DNA from: Streptomyces sp. NRRL F-5630 | Lineage (GTDB): Bacteria; Actinomycetota; Actinomycetes; Streptomycetales; Streptomycetaceae | Length of the DNA: 52,555 nt | Reading direction: 5' to 3' | Assembly (NCBI RefSeq): GCF_000719475.1 | Contig: NZ_JOGO01000046.1 | Span: forward strand, 1-52,555 | In this document: positions 34,761 through 43,189 of the stretch, piece by piece | Position numbering within the stretch: position 1 is the stretch's first letter | Layout: each line of letters starts with the position of its first letter | The notes under the pieces: model-generated | Told to the model about the DNA's origin: nothing | Seen by the model: the letters and a program-made list of their open reading frames with translations, nothing else | Database searches by the model: none | Translations under genes and position numbers: made by a program

Positions 34761-35573
34761 GTGAGCGAAAACCTGAACCTCCTCGCCGAGCAGCGCCGGG
34801 CCGTGATCCTCGACGAGGTGCGGCGGCGCGGCGGGGTGCGGGTCAACGAGCTGACCAAGCGGCTCGGCGTCTCGGACATGACGGTGCGGAGGGATCTCGA
34901 CGCGCTCGCCCGGCAGGGGGCGGTGGAGAAGGTGCACGGCGGCGCGGTGCCGCCGGCCGAGGCGAGCAGCCACGAGCCGGGCTTCGAGGCGAAGTCGGGC
35001 CGGGAGCAGGGCGCGAAGGAGAGCATCGCGCGCGTGGCCGCCGGACTCGTCGCGCCCGGCACGGCGATCGCGCTCTCGGGCGGCACGACGACGTACGCGC
35101 TCGCCCAGCGGCTCGTGGAGGTGCCGGAGCTGACGGTGGTGACGAACTCGGTGCGGGTCGCGGATGTCTTCCACCGGGCGCACGAGGGGCGGCAGGGCCG
35201 GGCGACGGTCGTGCTGACGGGCGGGGTGCGCACGCCGTCGGACTCGCTCGTGGGCCCGGTGGCCGATGCCGCGATCGCGTCCCTCCACTTCGATCTGCTC
35301 TTCGTCGGGGTGCACGGGATCTCCGCGCGGGCGGGGCTGTCGACGCCGAACCTCGCGGAGGCGGAGACGAACCGGCGGCTCGTGGCGGCGGCCCGGCGCG
35401 TGATCGTCGTCGCCGATCACACCAAGTGGGGCACGGTGGGCCTGAGTTCCTTCGCTCCGCTGAGTGCCGTGGACACGGTCGTGACGGACGAGGGGCTGCC
35501 GGAGGAGGCGCGCGAGGAGCTGGCGGAGCGCGTGGAGTCGGTGCTGCTGGCGGACGCCCCGCCGACGGCCTGA
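34761..35573 (+). CDS. DeoR/GlpR-type transcriptional regulator
   Basis: 270 residues. DeoR HTH at about 10-62 (RRAVILDEVRRRGGVRVNELTKRLGVSDMTVRRDLDAL, VEKVHGGAV) and a sugar-phosphate-sensing DeoRC domain (SGGTTTYALAQRL, VVTNSVRVADV, LTGGVR, GVHGISARAGLSTPN, VVADHTKWG). I chose GTG 34761 because GGAAGGA precedes it and family members start MSENxNLLAEQRR; an in-frame ATG at 34647 would add 38 low-complexity residues and has its purine tract touching the codon. Convergent with cds1. Target sugar pathway not visible nearby. Confidence 0.92.
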   Translation: MSENLNLLAEQRRAVILDEVRRRGGVRVNELTKRLGVSDMTVRRDLDALARQGAVEKVHGGAVPPAEASSHEPGFEAKSGREQGAKESIARVAAGLVAPGTAIALSGGTTTYALAQRLVEVPELTVVTNSVRVADVFHRAHEGRQGRATVVLTGGVRTPSDSLVGPVADAAIASLHFDLLFVGVHGISARAGLSTPNLAEAETNRRLVAAARRVIVVADHTKWGTVGLSSFAPLSAVDTVVTDEGLPEEAREELAERVESVLLADAPPTA

Positions 35574-35588
35574 GCCGCGCATCGGGGG

Positions 35589-35633
35589 ACGGGCCCGGGG
35601 CCGCGTACCCATCGCGGGTGGCCCGGGGCCCGT
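35589..35633. terminator. Bidirectional terminator hairpin
   Basis: 14-bp arms (35589-35602 and 35620-35633) with one mismatch around a 17-nt loop, between the convergent DeoR and Cds1 genes. Confidence 0.8.
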
Positions 35634-35650
35634 ACGGGAGGAAGCGCGGC

Positions 35651-36817
35651 TCAGTCGGCCGGGCCGCTCGGCCAGCTGCCGCTCGCGAGGAAGGTCTCCA
35701 GGGTCGCGGTGTACGGCGTGATGTCGAGGCCCTGCGCGGCGAGCCACTCGTCCGCGTAGTACTTGTCGAGGTAGCGCTCGCCCGGGTCGCACAGGAGGGT
35801 GACGACGCTGCCGCTCTCGCCGTGCGCGAGCATCTCGGCGACGATGCGCAGCGCGCTCCACAGCCCCGTCCCCGTGGAGCCGCCCGCCTTGCGGCCGAGG
35901 ACGCGTTCGAGGAAGCGCACGGCGGCGATGCTCGCGGCGTCGGGAACCTTCATCATGCGGTCCACCGCTCCGGGCACGAAGCTCGGTTCCATGCGCGGGC
36001 GGCCGATGCCCTCGATGCGCGAGGCGCGGTCGCTCACCGCTTCGGGGTCGTGGTGGGTCCAGCCCTCGTAGAAACAGGAGAAGTCGGGATCGGCGACGCA
36101 GACGCGGGTGTCGTAGCGCATGTAGTGCACGTAGCGGCCGAGGGTCGCCGAGGTGCCGCCGGTGCCCGCCGTGGCGACGATCCAGGCGGGCTCCGGGTAG
36201 CGCTCCTCACGGAGCTGCTCGTAGATCGACTCGGCGATGTTGTTGTTGCCGCGCCAGTCGGTGGCGCGTTCCGCGTACGTGAACTGGTCCATGTAGTGGC
36301 CGCCGGTCTCCGCCGCGAGCCGGGCGGATTCCGCGTAGACCGTCCGGGGGTCGTCGACGAAGTGGCACCGGCCGCCCTGGAACTCGATGAGCCGGCACTT
36401 CTCGCGGCTCGTGGAACGGGGCATCACGGCGATGAAGGGGACCCCGATGAGGCGGGCGAAGTACGCCTCGGAGACGGCGGTGGAGCCGCTGGACGCCTCG
36501 ACGACGGGCGCGCCCGGCCTGATCCAGCCGTTGCACAGCGCATAGAGGAAGAGCGAGCGGGCGAGGCGGTGCTTGAGGCTCCCCGTGGGGTGTGTCGACT
36601 CGTCCTTGAGGTAGAGGTGGATGTCCCAGTGGGCGGGGAGCGGGAAGCGGAGGAGGTGCGTGTCGGCGCTGCGGTTGGCGTCGGCCTGCACCTGCCGGAC
36701 GGCCTCCTTGAGCCAGGCCCGGTAGGAGGGATCGCTCCGGTCGGCATCGAGCGTGCGGGCCGGAGCGTCGGGGGTGTGCGCCGGGGGGCCGGGGCGGTTC
36801 TGCTCGGGGGTGGGCAC
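35651..36817 (-). CDS. cds1: PLP-dependent L-cysteine desulfhydrase (Cds1 family)
   Basis: 388 residues, fold-type II PLP enzyme. Lys82 in HPTGSLKHR should bind PLP, SSGST at 109-113 binds the substrate carboxylate side, and TAGTGGT near 215 cradles the PLP phosphate. Long segments match my memory of M. tuberculosis Rv3684/Cds1 ([33 protein letters not shown]), which degrades cysteine to sulfide, ammonia and pyruvate. Genomes often label it cysteine synthase. GTG start with AGGAG 7 nt upstream. Divergent from the RsbW-like ATPase gene across 537 bp. Confidence 0.9.
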   Translation of the reverse strand: MPTPEQNRPGPPAHTPDAPARTLDADRSDPSYRAWLKEAVRQVQADANRSADTHLLRFPLPAHWDIHLYLKDESTHPTGSLKHRLARSLFLYALCNGWIRPGAPVVEASSGSTAVSEAYFARLIGVPFIAVMPRSTSREKCRLIEFQGGRCHFVDDPRTVYAESARLAAETGGHYMDQFTYAERATDWRGNNNIAESIYEQLREERYPEPAWIVATAGTGGTSATLGRYVHYMRYDTRVCVADPDFSCFYEGWTHHDPEAVSDRASRIEGIGRPRMEPSFVPGAVDRMMKVPDAASIAAVRFLERVLGRKAGGSTGTGLWSALRIVAEMLAHGESGSVVTLLCDPGERYLDKYYADEWLAAQGLDITPYTATLETFLASGSWPSGPAD

Positions 36818-37354
36818 GAAGCCGCTCCTGTGGAATGGGCGCGGGAGGCCGCGCGCGGGCTGGTGGGAAGTGATCCTAGACCTCCTCGCACCTCTTCTCA
36901 CCTGCATAAACACCTCTTTGAGCGGCCGAAGCACAAGCTTGGGGGCACACCCTCTGCGGGCGGAGGCACGGTGGGCTCACGGGTGTGTTGGCGGTGCGCG
37001 CGGGGGCTCGCGGGGGGCCGTAGGTATGCGCCCGCGCGCGCTCCCGGTGGGGGTGCCGGGCCCTGGTGCGGCGCGTGGGGGCCGTGCAGACTGCATCCCG
37101 GACGCGCGCCCCGTGGCCGACAGCCGACGGGGCTCGCCGCGCGTCCTGACGGGGAGGAGTGCGGTGGTACGGGTCGTGGCGACGAGTTGCGGGGGCGGTT
37201 GCCCCGGGTCACCCTGGACACACCTCACTCTGGGTCCACCGGCGATGACGCTGTGAACCAGCCGCCGTACCGGTCCCTCTGTACGCCGACGGGAGTGGGA
37301 GCCGCCGGCCGCGAGCATCGTCTTCTTCCGGACTCATCTCGGGGAGTGACAGCC
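36818..37354. other. Intergenic, divergent promoters, no gene recognised
   Basis: 537 bp between cds1 and the ATPase gene. An AT-richer patch at about 36896-36920 (CTGCATAAACACCTCTTTGAG) probably belongs to the cds1 promoter. The frame upstream of the ATPase stays open but lacks family sequence. No strong repeat or hairpin noticed. Confidence 0.5.
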
Positions 37355-37873
37355 GTGATCAGCCAGCCCAGCAGGCACTGCGCGGTGGAGCTTCAGGCCC
37401 TGCCGTCGCGGATCGGCCAGGTCCGCAGAATCGTCTCCGCCCAGTTGCGTTACTGGCATCTCGACGCCTTGATCGACCAGGCGATCCTCGGCGTGACCGA
37501 ACTGCTCACCAACGTGCACCGGCACGCGGGCCCGGACAAGACCTGTTCCGTGCGGATCGACTACCTGCTCGGGGTACTCACGGTCTCGGTGCACGACCGC
37601 GACCCGAAGTACCCCGAGTTGCGCCGGGTCCCGGACACGGAGACGTGCGGACGCGGCCTGGCGCTGGTCGCGGCGGTGAGCGAGAGCTGGGGCGTCCGTC
37701 CCGACGAGCGCGGCAAGGTCGTGTGGTTCACGCTCGCCGCCGCCGAGGAAACGGCGCCGGTCCCCGCCGTGACGCCGCGTCGGCGGTACGGGGCGGACGC
37801 GGAGCCGTTCGCCGAGGCTCCCGCGGAGGAACGCGCGGGGCGGCGAACGGCACGGGCGGTAGGGGTGGGTTGA
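37355..37873 (+). CDS. RsbW-like ATP-binding regulatory protein (HATPase_c)
   Basis: 172 residues. Residues about 8-130 form a GHKL ATPase domain of the anti-sigma factor/serine-kinase type: N-box ELLTNVHRHAG, G1-like VHDRDP and G2-like GRGLALVAAVSESWG. The His-kinase phosphotransfer domain is absent. These proteins are very numerous in Streptomyces and are usually partners of anti-anti-sigma factors. The last 40 residues are disordered and charged. Start chosen at GTG 37355, 8 nt after GGGGAG. No sigma or STAS gene is adjacent, so the partner is unknown. Confidence 0.9.
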   Translation: MISQPSRHCAVELQALPSRIGQVRRIVSAQLRYWHLDALIDQAILGVTELLTNVHRHAGPDKTCSVRIDYLLGVLTVSVHDRDPKYPELRRVPDTETCGRGLALVAAVSESWGVRPDERGKVVWFTLAAAEETAPVPAVTPRRRYGADAEPFAEAPAEERAGRRTARAVGVG

Positions 37874-37968
37874 CGAGGCCGCGCGCGCCCCGCGCCGACC
37901 CCTCACCGGACTGTTCAACGCGGGCATTTCCCGTCCGGCCGCCGCCGGTCTTCCCGCGGCCGGGCCGC

Positions 37969-39309
37969 TCAGCCGGTCAGCGCGGAGAGGGGATCGTCGA
38001 GGACCGGTTGCCACGCGAGTTCCGCGGCACCGACGAGGCTGCCGCGGTCGAGGGCGGTGGCCAGGAGGGGGACGCTGCCGCTGCGGCCCCACAGGCTGCG
38101 GTCGGCGACCACCGCGTGGAGGCGGTCGGGGGCGGCGGTGAGGAGGGTGCGGTGGAGGCCGCCGAGGAGGACGCGGTCGGGGTTGAGGATGTTCACGAGG
38201 CCCGCGAGGCCGAGGCCGAGGCGATCGGTGAGGGTTTCGACGGCGGCGCGCACGGCGGGCTCCTCACCGTGCGCGGTGATGAGGTCCTGGGCCTCGCGGA
38301 GCTGGGAGTCGCCCGGTGTCCGCCCGAGGGCGAGGAGGAAGGCGCGCGGGTCGGTCTCGACGTCGAGACAGCCCCGTCCTCCGCAGTAGCAGGGGTGCCC
38401 GCCGGGGCGTACCACGAGGTGCCCGACCTCCATGGCGAGTCCCGAACTGCCGGTGTGCGGGCGCCCGTCGACGACGAGCGCGCCCCCGACACCGCGGTGC
38501 CCGGTCGCGACGACGAGCAGGTGGCGGGCGCCTCGCCCGGCGCCGTGGCGGTGTTCCGCGAGAGCCATCAGGTTGATGTCGTTGCCCGCGAAGGCGGGGA
38601 CGTCGAGGCCCGCCGCCCGGACCTGCGCGGCGAAGATGTCGCGTACGGGGGCACCGGCGGGCCAGGCGACGTGCAGGGGGTTGAGAGCCGTGCCCTCGGG
38701 CTCGGCGACGGCGGACGGCACGGCGAGACCGGCGCCCACGCAGCGTCTGCCGGTCTCGCGGAGCAGGGCCAGCCCCGCGGCGACGACCGAGCCGAGCACG
38801 TCCGCCGGGTCGGCCCCGACCATTTCGCAGCCGGGCGAGGTCGCGACGAGCTGTCCGCCGAGGCCGATCAGGGCGGCGCGGTAGCCGTCCGCGTGCACCT
38901 GCGCGGCGAGGACGACGGGGCCCTCGGGGTCGAGCGCGAGCCGGTGCGAGGGACGGCCGTGCGAACCGGCGGGGGCCGCGGGACGCGCGTCGACCCGGAT
39001 CAGCCCGAGCGACTCCAGCTCGGCGGCCACGGCTCCGGCGGTGGCGCGCGTGACACCGAGCGCGGAGGTGAGGACGGCGCGGGTGGGGGCGCGTCCGGTG
39101 TGGACGAGTTCGAGCGCGGGGCCGAGCGCGCCGCGCCCGCGCTCCAGCCGCGTGCGCTCGCTTCGGCCCCGCTCCCCCGCCGTCCGCTCCCCCACGGCCC
39201 GCTCGCCCCCGGTACGTCCCACCGCGGCACCGTCCGCCCGCGTGCCGACCGGGGTACGGGCCGCCGCCTCCTTGCCGTTCATGTCGGCGAGTCTGTCATG
39301 TCCCGTCAT
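37969..39309 (-). CDS. ROK family transcriptional regulator
   Basis: 446 residues. A charged N-terminal extension (about 1-60, repeated GER/SER/LER-type segments) precedes a winged HTH (about 62-115: TRAVLTSALGVTRATAGAVAAELESLGLIRVD) and a ROK sugar-kinase-like domain with zinc motif CYCGGRGCLDVE near 325 and EVGH upstream of it. The expected kinase phosphate loop DxGxTxx is not evident, so it is a regulator, not a kinase. Alternative start ATG 39282 would drop 9 residues. Upstream of it on the same strand is the AlkB-like gene; 38-bp gap, possible operon. Confidence 0.9.
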   Translation of the reverse strand: MTGHDRLADMNGKEAAARTPVGTRADGAAVGRTGGERAVGERTAGERGRSERTRLERGRGALGPALELVHTGRAPTRAVLTSALGVTRATAGAVAAELESLGLIRVDARPAAPAGSHGRPSHRLALDPEGPVVLAAQVHADGYRAALIGLGGQLVATSPGCEMVGADPADVLGSVVAAGLALLRETGRRCVGAGLAVPSAVAEPEGTALNPLHVAWPAGAPVRDIFAAQVRAAGLDVPAFAGNDINLMALAEHRHGAGRGARHLLVVATGHRGVGGALVVDGRPHTGSSGLAMEVGHLVVRPGGHPCYCGGRGCLDVETDPRAFLLALGRTPGDSQLREAQDLITAHGEEPAVRAAVETLTDRLGLGLAGLVNILNPDRVLLGGLHRTLLTAAPDRLHAVVADRSLWGRSGSVPLLATALDRGSLVGAAELAWQPVLDDPLSALTG

Positions 39310-39347
39310 CCGCGCACCCCGCCCCGACTGCGCCTCCCGCCGCCCGC

Positions 39348-40016
39348 TCAGCCGGGCAGGCCCGTCACGCGCAGCGTGATGTTGAGCCGCCCCCGGGCCA
39401 GGCCGTCGCCCGGGTCACCCGTACCGGTGCGGACCTTGGGGACGCCGTGGTAGGCGAAGCGGGACGGGCCGCCGAAGACGAGGAGGTCCCCGGACTCCAG
39501 CTCGACGTCCTGCCACGGCCTGCCCCGCGTCTCGGTGTTGCCGAGGCGGAAGACGCACGTGTCACCGATGCTCAGCGAGACGACGGGCGCGGAGGCGCGC
39601 TCCTCCTTGTCCTGGTGCATTCCCATCGTGGCGCCGGGTCCGTAGTGGTTGACGAGGGCGACGTCCGGGTCGTAGCGCGCGGCGGCCTCCTCGTCGTCGT
39701 AGGCGGCGGCGACCGCGCGGCGGCCGAGGTCGCCGAGCCAGGCGGGCAGCGGCAGGACGGGGGCGCCGTTGACGTCGTCGGCGGTGCGGCTGTAGCGGTA
39801 GGGGAGCCAGTGGCGGCCGAGGCAGAGGCTGTCCACCGACATGACGCCGCCGCGCGGCAACCGCGTCCTGCGCATCGGCACGGGACCGCGCGCCCACTCC
39901 CTGCACGCCTCGACGAGCGCGCGGCGCCGCTCGGGCGGCAGCCAGTCCGGGACATGGACGGCCCCCGGGGCGAGCGTGGTGCGCGAGCGCGGCAGAAGTG
40001 TGGCCATGCCCTCCAT
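39348..40016 (-). CDS. AlkB-like 2-oxoglutarate/Fe(II) dioxygenase
   Basis: 222 residues. The iron triad is His134-x-Asp136 (GMHQDKEE) and His190 (FAYHGVPKV), and the 2-oxoglutarate site is Arg210 plus Arg216 (RLNITLRVTG). The substrate-lid pattern and NHYGPGATMGMHQD match DNA-repair AlkB, which removes alkyl groups from N1-A and N3-C oxidatively. No ada or alkA genes are next to it. Two ATGs compete: 40016 and 40007; a GGAGGG lies between them, too close to serve the second, so 40016 is taken with moderate certainty. Confidence 0.92.
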   Translation of the reverse strand: MEGMATLLPRSRTTLAPGAVHVPDWLPPERRRALVEACREWARGPVPMRRTRLPRGGVMSVDSLCLGRHWLPYRYSRTADDVNGAPVLPLPAWLGDLGRRAVAAAYDDEEAAARYDPDVALVNHYGPGATMGMHQDKEERASAPVVSLSIGDTCVFRLGNTETRGRPWQDVELESGDLLVFGGPSRFAYHGVPKVRTGTGDPGDGLARGRLNITLRVTGLPG

Positions 40017-40133
40017 GCTGGCACCCGGGTACGACAACGAGCCCGGCCGGGCTGAGAGGCCGCGGGCCGCGGCCCGTCCGCGCCCCGGCCCGTAAGCCCG
40101 CGCGCACCCCTGCGGTGCGCTCCTTCCACCCCC

Positions 40134-40163
40134 TTGTGAGCCACTCGCACCCCCCCGTACGCT
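40134..40163 (+). promoter_or_regulatory. Promoter of a leaderless MFS transcript
   Basis: TTGTGA (40134-40139), 18-bp spacer, TACGCT (40158-40163), then 6 nt to the GTG start at 40170. Both boxes fit a housekeeping sigma-factor promoter, and no Shine-Dalgarno exists, so transcription probably starts at the GTG itself. Confidence 0.65.
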
Positions 40164-40169
40164 GATTTT

Positions 40170-41468
40170 GTGTCGCTCCTGAACAAAGTAAGCCGCTCGC
40201 GCTCCACGCGTCCGCGCGCCGTCATCTCCGACGGCTCCCCCGGTTCCCTTCTGCGGCTGCGCGCCGCGATCACCGTCTTCTTCGCGCTCGACGGATTCGT
40301 CTTCGCGGGCTGGGTGGTGCGCATCCCGGCCATCAAGGAGCAGACGCACGCGTCGGCGAGCGCGCTCGGCCTCGCCCTGCTCGGGGTCTCGGCCGGGGCG
40401 ATCGTGACGATGGCGCTCGTGGGCCGCGCGTGCCGGCACTTCGGGAACCACCCCGTCACCGTCGCGTGCGCGGTGCTCGTCTCGCTCGCGATCGCGCTGC
40501 CGCCGCACACGCACACGGCCTGGTCGCTCGGAGCGGTGCTGCTGGTCTTCGGCATCGGGTACGGGGGCATCAACGTCGCGATGAACAGCGCGGCCGTGGA
40601 CCTCGTGAACGCCCTCGGACGCCCCGTCATGCCGAGCTTCCACGCGGCGTTCAGCCTCGGCGGGATGCTCGGCGCGGGGCTCGGCGGCCTCGTCGCCTCG
40701 CACCTGTCCCCGTCCTGGCACCTCGCGCTGCTCACGGTGATCGGCCTCCTCGTGACCGCCGCGGCCACCCCGGCCCTGCTGCGGCACCGTGCCCCCGGCA
40801 CCCCTCCCCCGTCCCGTCCCGTCAAGCTCGCCGCGGGCACCGACCCGGCGGAGCCGTCCGGCGGTGGCACGACCGCGAAGGCCCCGGCGCACGGCAAGAT
40901 CACGGGAGTCGTCCTGATCCTCGGCGTCGTCGCGCTCTGCTCCTCGTACGGGGAGGGGGCGATGGCCGACTGGGGCGCGCTCCACCTCGACCAGGACCTC
41001 GACGCGAGCGCCGGCACGGCCTCCGCCGGGTACTCGCTCTTCGCCCTCGCCATGATGATCGGGCGGCTCTCGGGAACGACGCTGCTGGAAAGGCTGGGCC
41101 CGACCGTCACAGTCGTCGGCGGAGCGTTCGTCTCGGCGGCGGGGATGCTGATATCGGCGCTCGCGCCGACGCTGTGGCTCGCGCTCGTCGGCTTCGCCGT
41201 CATGGGCCTCGGGGTCGCGAACATCTTCCCGGCCACGATCGGCCGCGCGGGCACCCTCGCGGGCCCGCAGGGTGTGGCGACCGCTTCGACGCTGGGCTAC
41301 GGCGGGCTGCTCCTCGGTCCTCCGGTCATCGGCTTCATGGCCGACTGGTTCTCACTGCCGACCGCCCTGCTCAGCGTCTCCGTCCTCGCGGCGCTCGCAG
41401 GTGTCATCGCGTGGGCGACGCGGCGGGCGGGCGAGGCGCCGGCCCCGCAGGAGGCGGAGCCGGCCTGA
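40170..41468 (+). CDS. MFS transporter
   Basis: 432 residues with about 12 predicted membrane helices in two halves, joined by a hydrophilic loop around residues 210-245. N-terminal LDGFVFAGWVVRIPAIKE and the GIGYGGINVAMNSAAVDL and ANIFPATIGRAG segments are typical of the YbjJ/fucose-permease-like group. Substrate unknown; it could be a sugar or drug carrier. Starts with GTG without a ribosome binding site. Convergent with the FAD reductase gene, with a hairpin terminator between. Confidence 0.9.
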   Translation: MSLLNKVSRSRSTRPRAVISDGSPGSLLRLRAAITVFFALDGFVFAGWVVRIPAIKEQTHASASALGLALLGVSAGAIVTMALVGRACRHFGNHPVTVACAVLVSLAIALPPHTHTAWSLGAVLLVFGIGYGGINVAMNSAAVDLVNALGRPVMPSFHAAFSLGGMLGAGLGGLVASHLSPSWHLALLTVIGLLVTAAATPALLRHRAPGTPPPSRPVKLAAGTDPAEPSGGGTTAKAPAHGKITGVVLILGVVALCSSYGEGAMADWGALHLDQDLDASAGTASAGYSLFALAMMIGRLSGTTLLERLGPTVTVVGGAFVSAAGMLISALAPTLWLALVGFAVMGLGVANIFPATIGRAGTLAGPQGVATASTLGYGGLLLGPPVIGFMADWFSLPTALLSVSVLAALAGVIAWATRRAGEAPAPQEAEPA

Positions 41469-41595
41469 GACGCCCGGCTCGCCGCGGAGGCGGCTGCCAC
41501 CTGGGGACCAGCAGGCACTTCTCGCAGGAGCGCGACCCTCGGGTCTTACGGACGCGGCTACCGGCGCGCACGGTCCCCGGCAGCCGCTCCCCTAC

Positions 41596-41641
41596 GGGCG
41601 CCCCCGGCCCTCCTCGGTCGAGGACGGCGGCCGGGGCGCCC
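41596..41641. terminator. Bidirectional terminator hairpin
   Basis: Arms GGGCGCCCCCGGCC (41596-41609) and GGCCGGGGCGCCC (41629-41641), complementary except for one bulged C, between convergent MFS and FAD reductase genes. Confidence 0.8.
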
Positions 41642-41647
41642 GCGCCC

Positions 41648-42964
41648 TCAGCCCCGCGCCTCCGCTCCGGTTCCGTCGGGGGTCTCCTCCGATGCCGCGT
41701 CGGTGACCGGGTGCGGCTCGCGGGCCGAGGCGGAGGCGCCGCGCTTCCTCGGCTGCGGGTCGAGGCGCTGGAGCGCGCGATTGGCGAGCGGGTGGTTCCG
41801 GACGAGTTCGGCGAGGGTGAGGGAGCCGCGCGTGATGCGGGCGAAGGCGTTCCACGCCGGGCGGACGGTGGTGAGGGCGGTGTGGAAGAGGCCGGGGCGT
41901 CGCTCGAAGATGCCGAGCAGGCGGCGGCCGACCTCCATCTCGACGCCGAGCCCGGCCTTGATGGCGAAGGCGTAGTTGAGGGCTTGGCGGCGGGCGTCGA
42001 CCGCGTCGTGCGCCTCCGAGACCCGTACCGCCCACTCGCCCGCGAGACGGCCCGACCGCAGCGCGAAGGAGATGCCCTCGCGGGTCCACGGCTCCAGGAG
42101 CCCCGCCGCGTCGCCGGCGACGAGGACGCGACCGCGCGAGAGCGGCGAGTCCTCGGTGCGGCAGCGCGTCAAGTGGCCGCTGGAGACCCTCGGTTCGAAG
42201 CCGGCGAGGCCGAGGCGGCCGACGAAGTCCTCCAGGTACCGCTTGGTCGCCGCGCCCTCGCCACGCGCGGAGATGACCCCGACCGTCAGCGTGTCCCCCT
42301 TGGGGAAGACCCAGCCGTAGCTCCCCGGCAGCGGGCCCCAGTCGATGTGCACGCGGCCCTTCCAGTCGGCGGCGACGCTCTCGGGCACGGGAATCTCCAG
42401 TTCGAGCCCCAGGTCCACCTGGTCGAGCTTGACGCCGACGTGTGCTCCTATCCGGCCCGCGCTGCCGTCCGCGCCGACGACGGCCCGCGCGAGCAGCGTC
42501 TCGCCGCCCTGGAGGACGAGCGCGACCGTGCGCCGGTCGGGCACGGCGGGGCCGTGCTGCTCGACGCGCTGCACGACGGCGCCGGTGCGCAGTTCGGCGC
42601 CCGCCTCCTGCGCGGCCTCCACGAGCCCGAGGTCGAACTCGGGCCTGTTGACGAGGCCGAACAGCATGTGCCTGGCCTTGCGGGTGCGCTGGTACTTGCC
42701 GTCGAGGCTGAAGGTGACCGCGTGCACCCGGTCCTGGAGTGGCAGGTCGAAGCCCGGCGGCAGGCTGTCCCTGGAAGGCCCGATGATGCCGCCGCCACAC
42801 GTCTTGTACCTCGGCAGCCCGGCCTTTTCGAGGAGCAGGACGCGCCGCCCCGTGACGGCCGCCGCGTAGGCCGCCGAGGCTCCGGCGGGACCCGCGCCGA
42901 CCACCACCACGTCCCACACCCGTGAGGTGGCCGCCGAGTCCTGAGCTGTGTTGTCGCTGCTCAC
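41648..42964 (-). CDS. Geranylgeranyl reductase family FAD-dependent oxidoreductase
   Basis: 438 residues. N-terminal Rossmann motif VVVGAGPAGASAA (FAD ADP moiety), then KAGLPRYKTCGGGI (the family signature), a GADGSAGRIG segment and the second FAD motif LVAGDAAGLLEPWTREGI. This group reduces isoprenoid double bonds, for example in menaquinone or lipid chains. Streptomyces carry one near the nuo genes; those genes are not visible here, so the substrate is uncertain. GTG start with GGAAG 6 nt upstream. Divergent from the M20 peptidase gene. Confidence 0.92.
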   Translation of the reverse strand: MSSDNTAQDSAATSRVWDVVVVGAGPAGASAAYAAAVTGRRVLLLEKAGLPRYKTCGGGIIGPSRDSLPPGFDLPLQDRVHAVTFSLDGKYQRTRKARHMLFGLVNRPEFDLGLVEAAQEAGAELRTGAVVQRVEQHGPAVPDRRTVALVLQGGETLLARAVVGADGSAGRIGAHVGVKLDQVDLGLELEIPVPESVAADWKGRVHIDWGPLPGSYGWVFPKGDTLTVGVISARGEGAATKRYLEDFVGRLGLAGFEPRVSSGHLTRCRTEDSPLSRGRVLVAGDAAGLLEPWTREGISFALRSGRLAGEWAVRVSEAHDAVDARRQALNYAFAIKAGLGVEMEVGRRLLGIFERRPGLFHTALTTVRPAWNAFARITRGSLTLAELVRNHPLANRALQRLDPQPRKRGASASAREPHPVTDAASEETPDGTGAEARG

Positions 42965-43189
42965 GATGTGCTTCCGCTCCCCATCCCGCTGTTGACTGCT
43001 GTGCGTGACCCCGGTTCCCGGGCATCCTACGGCCGGGCGGCAGGTGGTCCGGCTGTGGGAGTATCGAGAGATCGTTCGCCGTGCACACACCCGCGCGCGA
43101 GCCGTCGGGATGTCCGTGAAGTCCCTTGCGGAAGTGCACGGAGAACCCCGTGTACCCGCTACAACGTCGCAGTCCCCTGGAGGGTGCCC

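Noticed and set aside
35651..36817. Cysteine synthase CysK/CysM
   Set aside because: Sequence blocks fit Cds1 better; no cysE nearby.
36818..37354. Additional small gene in the 537-bp gap
   Set aside because: Frames are Pro/Arg/Gly-rich without ribosome binding site or motif.
37969..39309. ROK sugar kinase
   Set aside because: N-terminal winged HTH and no visible DxGxT phosphate loop make it a regulator.
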